NCBI GenBank assembly: GCA_963642455.1
Contig: CAVIGM010000002.1
Coordinates: 1-64,000 of the forward strand
DNA from: Crickella sp963642455
GTDB taxonomy: Bacteria > Bacillota > Clostridia > Peptostreptococcales > Anaerovoracaceae
Direction of reading: 5' to 3'
Length of the DNA stretch: 64,000 nt
Shown here: piece by piece, positions 24,769 to 33,286 of the stretch
How the letters are laid out: the number at the start of each line of letters is the position of its first letter
Position numbering within the stretch: the first letter of the stretch is position 1
Made by a program: the position numbers and the translations under genes
The notes under the pieces: generated by a model
Seen by the model: the letters and a program-made list of their open reading frames with translations, nothing else
The model's database searches: none
What the model was told of the DNA's origin: nothing

Positions 24769-26148
24769 ATGAACGATTTGAAGATGCGAATTGACAACGG
24801 AATAGATTTGTATCTCAGAGACACAAGGATAGAGAATCTCTTTATAAACGAGCTTCTTCCTTCTGCTCCCGGAGACTATGTTAAGGTGTACGTTTTCGGA
24901 ATTATGTATGCCCAGCATCAGCAGGAAATGGATCTGCAGACTATGGCAAAAGCTCTTGGCATGAGGCCCGAGGAAGTGAAAGAGGCCTTTGTGTACTGGT
25001 CAAAAAGAGGCGCTGTGCACATTAGCACGGACGAGTACGATAATTACACGGTTGATTTTATCAGCCAGAGAAACAATCTCTATGGAATGGGCGAAGATTC
25101 GTCCAAGCCTAACAGAGAGAAGAACATAGTAATAGAAAGCAGCGACAAGGAAGACGGCGAAGATGGTGACGGAGAAGGCCACAGCAAAAGCGACGAAGAG
25201 AGATTTGCCGAGCTTCTGAATGATGAGCTAAGAGGCTTATATAACGAATACGAGCAGATTTCCGGCAGGCTGGTTTCAAAGAGAGAAATCAACAGAATCA
25301 ATGATGCCATCAATACATACAGCATTACTCCTGCGGTAATGTACTACTCGATGAAGTATTGCAGCGAGCTCGAAAAGTACAGCATTGACTATATTTCAAC
25401 GGTGGCACTTAGGTGGACAGAAGAGGGTTGCCGAACAATCGATGATGTCAAAGAACTTCTTGCGAAGCATAACCAGAGAAGCAGCGAATACGGCAAGATT
25501 TTCAAGGCTGTCGGTTTTAACAGAACACCAAGCCCTGCTGATAGAGAGATGATGGACCGCTGGTTCGATGATTGGAATTATAAGCTCTCGGATGTGCTTG
25601 ATGCCTGCAAGAAGACCGCGGGCCAAAGAGAGCCGTCTCTTAAATATGTCGACAAGGTGCTCGAGAATAAATACCTTGAGGCCGGCGGCATAGTGATAAA
25701 AAGAAATGACGGAAATGTTGTGAGCACAAGGTCGAGGGAAGCTCAAGGAGAGAAGGCGAAGGTCAGCCAAAGAGTTCTGCATGAATATTATGAATTCCTA
25801 AGACGCAAGGCAGAAGCTAACTTGAATGCGCGAATCGACGAGGTATGCGCAGGCGTTGCGGAAATGAGAGAAATTTTCGATAAAGAGAATGAGCTTAACA
25901 ATCAGCTTATTAACATGAGCTTTGCAAGCGACGGCAAAGAGCAGCGAAGCAAGCTCAGAGAACAGAAGATTCTCGTTCAAGAGGAAAAGAAAAGAATTCT
26001 AAGAGAGAATGATTATCCCGAGGATTACCTCGAAATACAATATAAATGCCCACGTTGCAAGGATACGGGGGAAACAGACGAAGGAAGGATTTGTTCGTGC
26101 GCTATGGCACGTTCAGAAGAGGCATATTTATGGCACACAAATCGTTAA
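24769..26148 (+). CDS. DnaD-domain protein fused to the N-terminal domain of a DnaC/DnaI-type helicase loader
   Basis: A 459-residue protein. Residues 1-100 resemble a DnaD winged helix; 145-305 resemble the paired DnaD/DnaB_2 C-terminal repeats (AEYGKIFKAVGF-like region, MDRWFDDWNYKLSDVLDACKKT). Residues 330-446 match the N-terminal domain of clostridial DnaC-like loaders: a coiled region, then RENDYPEDYLEIQYKCPRC and a Cys cluster C427, C430, C442, C444 likely to bind zinc. The AAA+ ATPase domain that should follow is missing; the frame stops 15 residues later and runs into the next gene. In related genomes these are two separate genes. It probably acts in loading DnaB, but ATP-dependent loading would need another protein. 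Confidence 0.75.
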   Translation: MNDLKMRIDNGIDLYLRDTRIENLFINELLPSAPGDYVKVYVFGIMYAQHQQEMDLQTMAKALGMRPEEVKEAFVYWSKRGAVHISTDEYDNYTVDFISQRNNLYGMGEDSSKPNREKNIVIESSDKEDGEDGDGEGHSKSDEERFAELLNDELRGLYNEYEQISGRLVSKREINRINDAINTYSITPAVMYYSMKYCSELEKYSIDYISTVALRWTEEGCRTIDDVKELLAKHNQRSSEYGKIFKAVGFNRTPSPADREMMDRWFDDWNYKLSDVLDACKKTAGQREPSLKYVDKVLENKYLEAGGIVIKRNDGNVVSTRSREAQGEKAKVSQRVLHEYYEFLRRKAEANLNARIDEVCAGVAEMREIFDKENELNNQLINMSFASDGKEQRSKLREQKILVQEEKKRILRENDYPEDYLEIQYKCPRCKDTGETDEGRICSCAMARSEEAYLWHTNR

Positions 26149-28046
26149 CAGAAGAAGAGAAGAGAATACTGCTTGAGAAGGTCTACGCCAAATATCTCAG
26201 GGAGAACGGAATCAAGGAAGATCCTCTCTCGGAGATAGATAAGCCGATAGAATCTATCAAGGTCAAGAAGATGGATCCAGCCGAGGCAATGGAGGCCATT
26301 AATTCCAGTGCACCTTCGCAGCCTCAGGCGAACGCAAATCAAGTCACGCAAAGTGCGCAGCCACAGCCTGCGCAGAAGATGGAGAATCAAGCCGCGCCGC
26401 TAACATCAGAAAAAGCGAGCAAGAAGGACGCGAAGTCGGCAAAGAAAGAAGCAAAGGCGGCAAAGAAAGACGCGAAGTCAAGCAAGCAGGACAAGAGAAA
26501 AGCAAATAAGAAAGACAAGAATGCAAAGGATAAGACAAACAAGCTCAAAGAAGCAAATTACAATCCCTTCAAATTGTTCGGAGAATTTCTTGCTTGGCTT
26601 GTAGATGTGCATGACAGAACGCAGGAGAAGCTTGATGACCGCTTCATCGAGGCAGGAAGAAGCATCGGAAAGGAATACCACAATGCTCTTGCCAGATATA
26701 GAGGCTCAAGAAAGCGTATCAGCTATTCATTACTTCTGATTACCTTGGTATGCGGAGCAGAGATGCTGGTCTTCAACCAAGTAACCGTATACCAATATGC
26801 ATATAACGGAAGAGTTCTTGGTTATGTTAAGAGCCAGGAGGCTGTAACAGAGGTCCTTGAGGTTGCCAGCGAGAATATTAAGGCAAATAACACGGATGTA
26901 GATGTGTCGTTCAAGGCAAATGACAACATCACTTTCCAGCTTGTTACGGCTGAGGACAAGTCCGTTGACTCATCAGACGAGGTTGTAAATAAGCTTGCTT
27001 ATATGACAGATATAGAAGTAGACGCTTATGGTATCTACGAGGAAGGAGTGCTTCTTACAATTGTAGAAAGTGAAGCCGCAGCCAACGGAGCAATCGACGG
27101 CGTAAAGGCAGCAAGAAGCCAGCCGGACGATGGAATGAGACTTATAAGCGCAGACTTCAACAAGGCTATTACAATAGAGCCAATTACGGCCCTGCTCACA
27201 AGTATCCAGAGCGAACACGAGGCTTACGACACTTTATATGAGGGCGGCGAACTTGACATTTGGCATGTTGTTGCCGAAGGAGAGACCAAGAATTCCTTAT
27301 GTAAAAGTTTTGGAGTTAAAGAGGAGAGCATTAAGGATAGCAGCGGCAGCACTACGGCAGAGAAGGTAGAGCCAGGAGATAAGGTCTGCATCAAGAAGAC
27401 TGTTCAGCCACTTGAGGTCAAGGTTGTTGAGAAGGGAACCATGGCCGAGATACTTCCTTATAACAAGATTGTCGAGAAGACAAGCAGCATGTACAAGGGA
27501 ATGACCGAGGTTAAGCAGCAAGGACAGGAAGGCAAGCAGATCATAACTGGTAAGATAACCAAGATAAATGATACCATCGTAAAGAGGAACCTTAAGAAGA
27601 CAGAGCTCATAAGTGAGCCAGTTGACGAAATCACACTTGAGGGAACAGCGGATATTCCAAAGACAAGGGCAACGGGAAGCTACTCCATGCCAATCAGAGG
27701 ATTTACATATACTTCTGGATTTGGTGCAAGATGGGGCCGTATGCATACGGGAGTTGACCTTGCCGCACCTGTTGGAACAAGTATTTATGCAGCTGACGGA
27801 GGAGTAGTAACAAGATCCTCATATTATGGCGGCTACGGATATTGCATAGATATTGACCATGAGAACGGAGAGGTAACAAGATACGCTCACTGCAGCAAAT
27901 TGCTTGTAAGTGTTGGAGAAAGAGTCTACAAGGGACAGGAAATTGCTCTTTGCGGAAATACCGGTAACAGCACGGGACCACACCTGCATTTCGAGATTAT
28001 AGTAAACGGAACTCAAATAGACCCTGCTCCAACCTTAGGTCTTTAA
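26130..28046 (+). CDS. Membrane-anchored LysM/G5/M23 metalloendopeptidase
   Basis: A 638-residue cell-wall hydrolase. A cytoplasmic Lys/Ala-rich low-complexity region (about residues 90-145) precedes one membrane helix (SYSLLLITLVCGAEMLVF). Outside lie a YabE-like segment, a LysM-like stretch (WHVVAEGETKNSLCKSFGV), a G5 domain (VVEKGTMAEILPYNKIVEKT onward) and a C-terminal M23 LytM-type peptidase. Zinc and catalytic residues are visible: MHTGVDLA, RYAHCSKL and HLHFEI. It should cut peptidoglycan cross-links. The chosen ATG has AGAGG seven bases upstream and overlaps the preceding gene by 19 bp. Confidence 0.88.
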   Translation: MAHKSLTEEEKRILLEKVYAKYLRENGIKEDPLSEIDKPIESIKVKKMDPAEAMEAINSSAPSQPQANANQVTQSAQPQPAQKMENQAAPLTSEKASKKDAKSAKKEAKAAKKDAKSSKQDKRKANKKDKNAKDKTNKLKEANYNPFKLFGEFLAWLVDVHDRTQEKLDDRFIEAGRSIGKEYHNALARYRGSRKRISYSLLLITLVCGAEMLVFNQVTVYQYAYNGRVLGYVKSQEAVTEVLEVASENIKANNTDVDVSFKANDNITFQLVTAEDKSVDSSDEVVNKLAYMTDIEVDAYGIYEEGVLLTIVESEAAANGAIDGVKAARSQPDDGMRLISADFNKAITIEPITALLTSIQSEHEAYDTLYEGGELDIWHVVAEGETKNSLCKSFGVKEESIKDSSGSTTAEKVEPGDKVCIKKTVQPLEVKVVEKGTMAEILPYNKIVEKTSSMYKGMTEVKQQGQEGKQIITGKITKINDTIVKRNLKKTELISEPVDEITLEGTADIPKTRATGSYSMPIRGFTYTSGFGARWGRMHTGVDLAAPVGTSIYAADGGVVTRSSYYGGYGYCIDIDHENGEVTRYAHCSKLLVSVGERVYKGQEIALCGNTGNSTGPHLHFEIIVNGTQIDPAPTLGL

Positions 28047-28102
28047 GCAGAAGCCTTTAGCTGGAAATTGAACTGCAAAGAGATAGAAATCGTAATATCA
28101 AA

Positions 28103-28528
28103 ATGGCAAGGAAAAGAGCAAGAACAATAAGCGCTGAAGAGCGCAGCAAAGCAAAGAATAAAAAGAAGCGCCTGACAAAGCAGCAAAAGCAGCTTATCGC
28201 AGCTGCTCTTGCTGTGGCTATCTTGTTCTGTTTCAGCAATATCACGAAGGTAATCCAGCTTAAAGGCCAGCAAAGAGAGCTTATTAAGCAGCAGGAGGAG
28301 CTCAAGGAAGAAAGAGACCGCTTGAAGGCGAAGCTGAAGAATGTCGACAGCGCAGAATACATTGCCGAGCAGGCGAGAAAGCAGCTTCGAATGATACATC
28401 CAGACGAAATCCTCTTTGTCTTTGATGATGAAGAGGACTCTGCGACGGAAGACAATCAAGATACGGAAGCTGCGAAGGAAGATACGAAGGACACAAAGGA
28501 AGCTACGAATGACTCTGCCAACGATTAA
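28103..28528 (+). CDS. DivIC/FtsB-like septum formation initiator
   Basis: A 141-residue single-pass protein. A very basic N-terminus (cytoplasmic) leads to one hydrophobic helix (LIAAALAVAILFCFS), a coiled coil (QRELIKQQEELKEERDRLKAKL) and a short conserved domain (SAEYIAEQARKQLRMIHPDEILFVF), the typical DivIC/FtsB layout. These proteins join the divisome with FtsL and FtsQ/DivIB. The tail is an acidic repeat of Glu, Asp, Thr and Ala. No Shine-Dalgarno site is seen before the ATG. The 3' end overlaps the RNase M5 gene by 20 bp. Confidence 0.82.
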   Translation: MARKRARTISAEERSKAKNKKKRLTKQQKQLIAAALAVAILFCFSNITKVIQLKGQQRELIKQQEELKEERDRLKAKLKNVDSAEYIAEQARKQLRMIHPDEILFVFDDEEDSATEDNQDTEAAKEDTKDTKEATNDSAND

Positions 28529-29177
28529 AGAAGCTATCATTGTCGAGGGAAGAGATGATGTGGAGGTAGTGAGAAGAGCTGTCGATGCACTCATCATACC
28601 GACTCACGGCTTTGGCATTACAGCGCAAACCTATGAACTTATCGCAAGAGCTTATGAGGAGAAGGGCATCATCATTCTGACGGACCCTGACTTCTCGGGC
28701 GAGGAAATTCGCCGAAAGCTTGCCGCGAGATTTCCTAAGGCTAAGCACGCCTATGTAGCAAGAGAGCTTGCAACAAGAAATGGCGATATAGGAATTGAAA
28801 ATGCAAGGCCGGAGGATGTGCTTGAAGCCATAAATAAGGCTCACGCGCCTTGCGACAGTAAGAGCGAGGCAGGCGAGACAACAGCGAGCGCAGACAANNN
28901 NNNNNNNNNNNNNNNNNNNNNNNNNNNNNNNNNNNNNNNNNNNNNNNNNNNNNNNNNNNNNNNNNNAAAAATAGAAAAAATAGAAAAAAAGGAGCTTGTA
29001 AGGCTCGGGCTTGTAGGAACAGAAGGTGCAAGCCTGCTTAGAGCAAAGACGGCTGAGAAGCTCGGCATAGGCTATGGCAACAGCAAAGGCTTGCTCAGAA
29101 TGCTTAACGGCTACGGAATTAGCATAGAAGAACTTGAAAAGGCGGTTGAATGGGCAGTAGACACATTAAGCCTCTGA
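28509..29177 (+). CDS. rnmV: Ribonuclease M5
   Basis: Toprim nuclease that matures 5S rRNA, about 222 residues including a 69-base gap. The Toprim motifs are IIVEGRDD and ILTDPDFSGEEIRRKL. The C-terminal half (VRLGLVGTEGASLLRAKTAEKLGIG ... KGLLRMLNGYGIS) binds the 5S precursor with ribosomal protein L18 in Bacillus. ATG at 28509 has AGGAAG six bases upstream; the longer frame from 28416 only covers the divIC tail in another frame. The gap (28898-28966) separates the two domains, follows an Ala/Thr/Ser/Glu-rich stretch, and is followed by Lys/Ile/Glu repeats encoded by AAAATAG. rsmA starts 28 bp before its end. Confidence 0.92.
   Translation: MTLPTIKEAIIVEGRDDVEVVRRAVDALIIPTHGFGITAQTYELIARAYEEKGIIILTDPDFSGEEIRRKLAARFPKAKHAYVARELATRNGDIGIENARPEDVLEAINKAHAPCDSKSEAGETTASADXXXXXXXXXXXXXXXXXXXXXXXXKIEKIEKKELVRLGLVGTEGASLLRAKTAEKLGIGYGNSKGLLRMLNGYGISIEELEKAVEWAVDTLSL
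28898..28966. other. 69 unresolved bases inside rnmV
   Basis: Run of N next to an A-rich AAAATAG repeat. A multiple of three; the frame is kept on both sides. Confidence 0.9.
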
Positions 29178-29995
29178 AATCACTGGGGCAGAATTTTCTG
29201 ATAGATGAAGAGGTTATAGCAGAAATAATTAACGGCTGCGGAGCAGATAAGGATTCTCTTGTCGTTGAGATTGGACCGGGAGAGGGAGCTCTCACCGAGC
29301 ATCTTGCCGAGATCGCAGGACATGTAATTGCGATTGATCTTGACGAAAGAATGATTAAGCTTCTCAAGGTCAAATTGTTCGGCTATGACAATGTCGAGCT
29401 GATACATGGAGATATACTTGAGGTAGACCTCAACAGCCTGATAGAAGAAAGGCTCGAGAAGTTCAAGCTTACAAATGTGAGATTTGTCGGAAATCTTCCA
29501 TACTATATCACGACTCCGATTATCATGAAGCTTCTTGAGATGCGAACAAAGGCCGACAGCATTACAGTAATGATGCAGAAGGAAGTGGGAGAACGCATAC
29601 TCGCAAAGCCCGGCAATAAGCAAAGCGGGGTTATAACCTATTCGGTTCAATATTATGCCGAGGTAAGCAAGGTGATTGATGCCGGAAGAGAGTGCTTCTA
29701 TCCGTCGCCAAAGGTCGACTCTGTTGTACTGAGACTTGACCTTCGCAAGGACCCAGCCGTAGCTATAAGCGACGAAGATTTTTTCTTCAAAACGATTAAA
29801 GCGGGCTTCATGATGAGAAGGAAAACCCTGCTCAATTCACTTACGTCTCTCGACGGATACAGCAAGGTTGTTATCGAAGAAGCGCTTAATAATGCAAATA
29901 TTGAGGCAAACAGAAGAGCAGAGAGCCTGAGCATGGAGGAATTTGCAAGACTCTCCGAAGAACTTCTTGCAGCAAAGGAAAAGCAAGGAAAATGA
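29150..29995 (+). CDS. rsmA: 16S rRNA dimethyladenosine transferase RsmA (KsgA)
   Basis: A 281-residue SAM enzyme that dimethylates A1518 and A1519 of 16S rRNA late in 30S assembly. It begins near the conserved KSLGQNFL, followed by the SAM motif VVEIGPGEGALTEHL, the catalytic NLPYY motif and FYPSPKVDSVVLRL. Length is normal. It is translationally coupled to rnmV (28-bp overlap), the usual neighbour. The downstream LTA-synthase-like gene starts in its stop codon (ATGA). Confidence 0.96.
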   Translation: MGSRHIKPLKSLGQNFLIDEEVIAEIINGCGADKDSLVVEIGPGEGALTEHLAEIAGHVIAIDLDERMIKLLKVKLFGYDNVELIHGDILEVDLNSLIEERLEKFKLTNVRFVGNLPYYITTPIIMKLLEMRTKADSITVMMQKEVGERILAKPGNKQSGVITYSVQYYAEVSKVIDAGRECFYPSPKVDSVVLRLDLRKDPAVAISDEDFFFKTIKAGFMMRRKTLLNSLTSLDGYSKVVIEEALNNANIEANRRAESLSMEEFARLSEELLAAKEKQGK

Positions 29996-32100
29996 AAAAA
30001 ATCAACGAACTGTGCAACAAAATATGGGAAAAACTGAAGAAGCCGCTTGGCTTCATATACAAGAAGATTGAGAAGCTGTATAACAAGCTTTTCCCAAGGA
30101 AAGAAGCTAAATATTTCGACAGCGACCTTCATGAGGCGAAGTACATTCTTCTGATGCTGATTTACGCCTTCGTAATATATCTATTCATCGAAGAGTTCGC
30201 CAGAATAACGGCAAGTCCGATTGGCGGCCTGCTATTCTTGGTGCAGCATCCTATAATTTATCTCTACAATGTACTGATTATTTTCGCAACAATGACAATT
30301 GCCCTGCTCTTCAAGAAGCGCAGATTCGCTTGGTTTGTCATCTCTCTTATTTGGATACTTCTTGGAATCGTCAACGGCTGCATTCTGCTTAAGAGAATGA
30401 CGCCTTTCACCCTATACGACCTGCAGAATTTAGAGGACGGCTTCTCTCTGCTTACGACCTATTTCGCTAAATGGCAAATTGTTCTGCTCGCTATTGGCGC
30501 AATAATCGGCATTGCTTGCGTAGTAATCGTATTCTTCCGCAGTGAGAAATGGACCAATATCAAATACAAGAAGAGCCTTTGCGCGATAGGCCTGTCCTTT
30601 GCGGCAGCCATTCTTTCGACGCTGATCTTGATAAAAGTCGGAGCACTCTCGACTTTCTTTGGAAACCTCAACTACGCTTATAACGATTACGGTTTTCCAT
30701 ACTGCTTCATCAACACATCGCTCAACAAGGGCATTTCCAAGCCTAAGGAATACTCGGAAGAGTACATTCAGAATATTCTCGAAACAGAGACAACTAAGGG
30801 CACAGATACCATAATCGAGGAAAGTGACGATGACGAGAACTATCCGAACATCATAGTTCTTCAGATGGAGTCGTTTACAACGGCACAGGATTATTCGCAT
30901 ATTTCGGTAGACAACGATCCGACACCAGTATTTAACGAGCTTCAAGAAAATTATTCTTCGGGCTTCTTCACGGTTCCGGCCTGCGGAGCAGGAACGGCGA
31001 ATACGGAATTCGAGGTGCTGACAGGAATCAGCGCAAGATTCTTTGGTCCAGGAGAATATCCATACAAGGGCAAGATTAGAAACCAGACGCTCGAGACCAT
31101 GGGCTACGTCACAAGAATGCACGGCTATACCTGCAGTGCTCTGCATAACCACAGAGCCGTTTTCTATAACAGAAACGAAGTGTATGCGAATATGGGCTTC
31201 GACAGCTTCACCTCGATTGAGTATATGAACAACATCACTAAGACCCCGACAAATTGGGCGAAGGATGAGACTATGCTCCCTGACATTATGGGAATAATGA
31301 ACGAGACCGAGGGCAGAGATTTCATGCATATAATCTCCGTTGAGGGACATGGCAAATATCCAACGGAGCAGGTTTTCAAGGATCCATATACAACGGTTAG
31401 CTGCAAGAACGAGACGACTAAGTGGAAATACGAATACTACCTTAACGAATGCCATGAGATGGATACCTTCATCGGAAATCTGATCGATCAGATTGAAGAG
31501 AAGGGCGAGCCTACAATAATGCTTATCTACGGCGACCATATTCCTGCCCTTGATGTCAAGGAGTCTGAATATGCAAGCGGAGATCTATATTCAACAAGAT
31601 ATGTTATTTGGGACAATATGGGTCTTGCAAAAGAAGATAAGAATATCGCCGCTTACGAGGCGGGCGCAATTCTTCTTGAGAGAGCAGGTCTCTCGCATGA
31701 GGGAGTAATCTTCGATTATCAGCAGACCACAGACCATACATCAGAGGATTTCCTTACCGACCTTAAGGCTCTTTCCTATGACATACTCTATGGTGATTAT
31801 TATGCATTTGGCGGAGTAAATCCATATAAGAGAATTAACATGACCATGGGTCATAGCAAGATTAAGATTAAGGACATTGTCAAGATTGGAGACAATTATT
31901 ACATAAGAGGAGAGAATTTCACCGAGCACAGTAGCGTAAGCTTAGATGGCAAACTTCTGGATACTGTATATCTGTCACCAACGCTGCTTGGCTTAACCGA
32001 GGAAATCGACGTGGATGATGTCAGCAAGCTGCAGGTATCTCAGATAGATACAAAGGACGATACCATCCTCACGACGATAAATTCCTTAGAGGAACTATAG
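29992..32100 (+). CDS. LTA synthase family membrane sulfatase-like transferase
   Basis: A 702-residue protein with a cytoplasmic amphipathic N-terminus, about five membrane helices between residues 50 and 220, then an extracellular alkaline-phosphatase-fold domain. The metal-binding glutamate is in VLQMESF (E293), the catalytic threonine in ANTEFEVLTG (T338), and metal ligands recur in MLIYGDHIPAL. These are hallmarks of lipoteichoic acid synthase-type phosphoglycerol transferases. Whether it makes LTA, primes it or modifies another glycan cannot be decided. Its start overlaps the rsmA stop. The last six bases overlap aroB on the other strand. Confidence 0.88.
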   Translation: MKKINELCNKIWEKLKKPLGFIYKKIEKLYNKLFPRKEAKYFDSDLHEAKYILLMLIYAFVIYLFIEEFARITASPIGGLLFLVQHPIIYLYNVLIIFATMTIALLFKKRRFAWFVISLIWILLGIVNGCILLKRMTPFTLYDLQNLEDGFSLLTTYFAKWQIVLLAIGAIIGIACVVIVFFRSEKWTNIKYKKSLCAIGLSFAAAILSTLILIKVGALSTFFGNLNYAYNDYGFPYCFINTSLNKGISKPKEYSEEYIQNILETETTKGTDTIIEESDDDENYPNIIVLQMESFTTAQDYSHISVDNDPTPVFNELQENYSSGFFTVPACGAGTANTEFEVLTGISARFFGPGEYPYKGKIRNQTLETMGYVTRMHGYTCSALHNHRAVFYNRNEVYANMGFDSFTSIEYMNNITKTPTNWAKDETMLPDIMGIMNETEGRDFMHIISVEGHGKYPTEQVFKDPYTTVSCKNETTKWKYEYYLNECHEMDTFIGNLIDQIEEKGEPTIMLIYGDHIPALDVKESEYASGDLYSTRYVIWDNMGLAKEDKNIAAYEAGAILLERAGLSHEGVIFDYQQTTDHTSEDFLTDLKALSYDILYGDYYAFGGVNPYKRINMTMGHSKIKIKDIVKIGDNYYIRGENFTEHSSVSLDGKLLDTVYLSPTLLGLTEEIDVDDVSKLQVSQIDTKDDTILTTINSLEEL

Positions 32101-33162
32101 TGCGAGCTTGAGGATAAGGTCGAGCTCGGGAATTGTTACATTTCGCATGACACATTCGCCTATGGACTTAGGTACGATGAGCTTAATCTGATCATCTGCG
32201 ATTCGCTTGTCCTTATGAATATATGGGCAGAGCAGCTCGAATGGATAGCTGACCGTAAGGTCGAAGCCGAATTCTTCGAGAATATCGTTAATTGAATTGT
32301 AGCAGTTGAAGCTTGTCAAGCCAGAAAGAGCACAGGCCTTCGCTTCGAGAGAAAGCCCCGCAGCAACGGCATGGCCGTGTGAGATTGTATAATCCAGTGC
32401 GGCCTCGATGGCATGGCCTACGAGATGGCCAAGATTAAGAAATTGCCTGAACATGGAATCTTGCTCGTCCATTTCAACAAGCTCCTTCTTCGCCTTGACG
32501 GATAGCGCGATTACCTTCGAATAATCGCCTGAGCCTTTTGCAATCCGAAGCTCATCAATAATTTCTGTTCCGTTCAGAATTCCGTACTTGATTATCTCGG
32601 CATAGCCGTCAAGAAGGCTGTCGGAAGGAAGGCTTGATAGCAGCTCCGGGTCGCAGACGACCATGCAAGGGTTATAAAAAGAGCCTATTTGGTTCTTTGC
32701 AAGGGGAAGGTTGATTGCGGTCTTGCCTCCAATCGAGGAATCTACTGCGGCAAGAAGGGTTGTAGGAAGTTGCACAAGCTTCATGCCGCGCTTGAAACAA
32801 GAAGCTGCATAACCAGCAAGGTCACCGACGGTGCCTCCTCCAAGGGCGATAAGAATATCGGCTCTTGTGAATTCCTGCTCGGCGAGGGCGTTTGCGATAA
32901 GCTCGAAATTCTCAAGGCTCTTAATAGATTCTCCGGCTGCAAAGCTAATGCTTGAAGTCTCATAGCCGGCATCTCTAAGAGAATTGATGACAGGCCCAAG
33001 ATACAAGGCCGCTACGGTAGAATCAGAAACAACCATTGCCCTGACGCCACCAAGCTCGTCTTGAAGAAGCCTGCCAAGTCCGTTTATTATTCCGCTGTCG
33101 ATTACTACGTCATAGGATGTAGTTCCGAATATACTAATTCTATTCATCTTAATCAATTCCAT
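32095..33162 (-). CDS. aroB: 3-dehydroquinate synthase
   Basis: A 355-residue NAD- and metal-dependent enzyme converting DAHP to 3-dehydroquinate in the shikimate pathway. Visible are ILIALGGGTVGDLAGYAAS, LVQLPTTLLAAVDSSIGGKTAINL, GYAEIIKYGIL and LNLGHLVGHAIEA, plus ISHGHAVAAGL, which together supply the zinc and lysine residues. Neither ATG 33162 nor the in-frame ATG 33147 has a strong ribosome site; the shorter form begins MNRISIFG. It is isolated from other aro genes and convergent with the preceding gene. Confidence 0.95.
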   Translation of the reverse strand: MELIKMNRISIFGTTSYDVVIDSGIINGLGRLLQDELGGVRAMVVSDSTVAALYLGPVINSLRDAGYETSSISFAAGESIKSLENFELIANALAEQEFTRADILIALGGGTVGDLAGYAASCFKRGMKLVQLPTTLLAAVDSSIGGKTAINLPLAKNQIGSFYNPCMVVCDPELLSSLPSDSLLDGYAEIIKYGILNGTEIIDELRIAKGSGDYSKVIALSVKAKKELVEMDEQDSMFRQFLNLGHLVGHAIEAALDYTISHGHAVAAGLSLEAKACALSGLTSFNCYNSINDILEEFGFDLTVSYPFELLCPYIHKDKRIADDQIKLIVPKSIGECVMRNVTIPELDLILKLAL

Positions 33163-33286
33163 TATTTAATATCATTATTATGCTTGTGACATGTGCCACG
33201 CTTAAGCAACTGATGCAATTATCGCACTTGTTGTACTTGTGCATATTGTAACACACAAGCACCCATCATTCATAACGGAGGAATTT

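Noticed and set aside
30430..31539. 369-codon open frame on the minus strand inside the LTA-synthase-like gene
   Set aside because: It is antisense to a well-conserved protein, has no recognisable domain or ribosome site, and its residue composition looks like a translation of the opposite strand.
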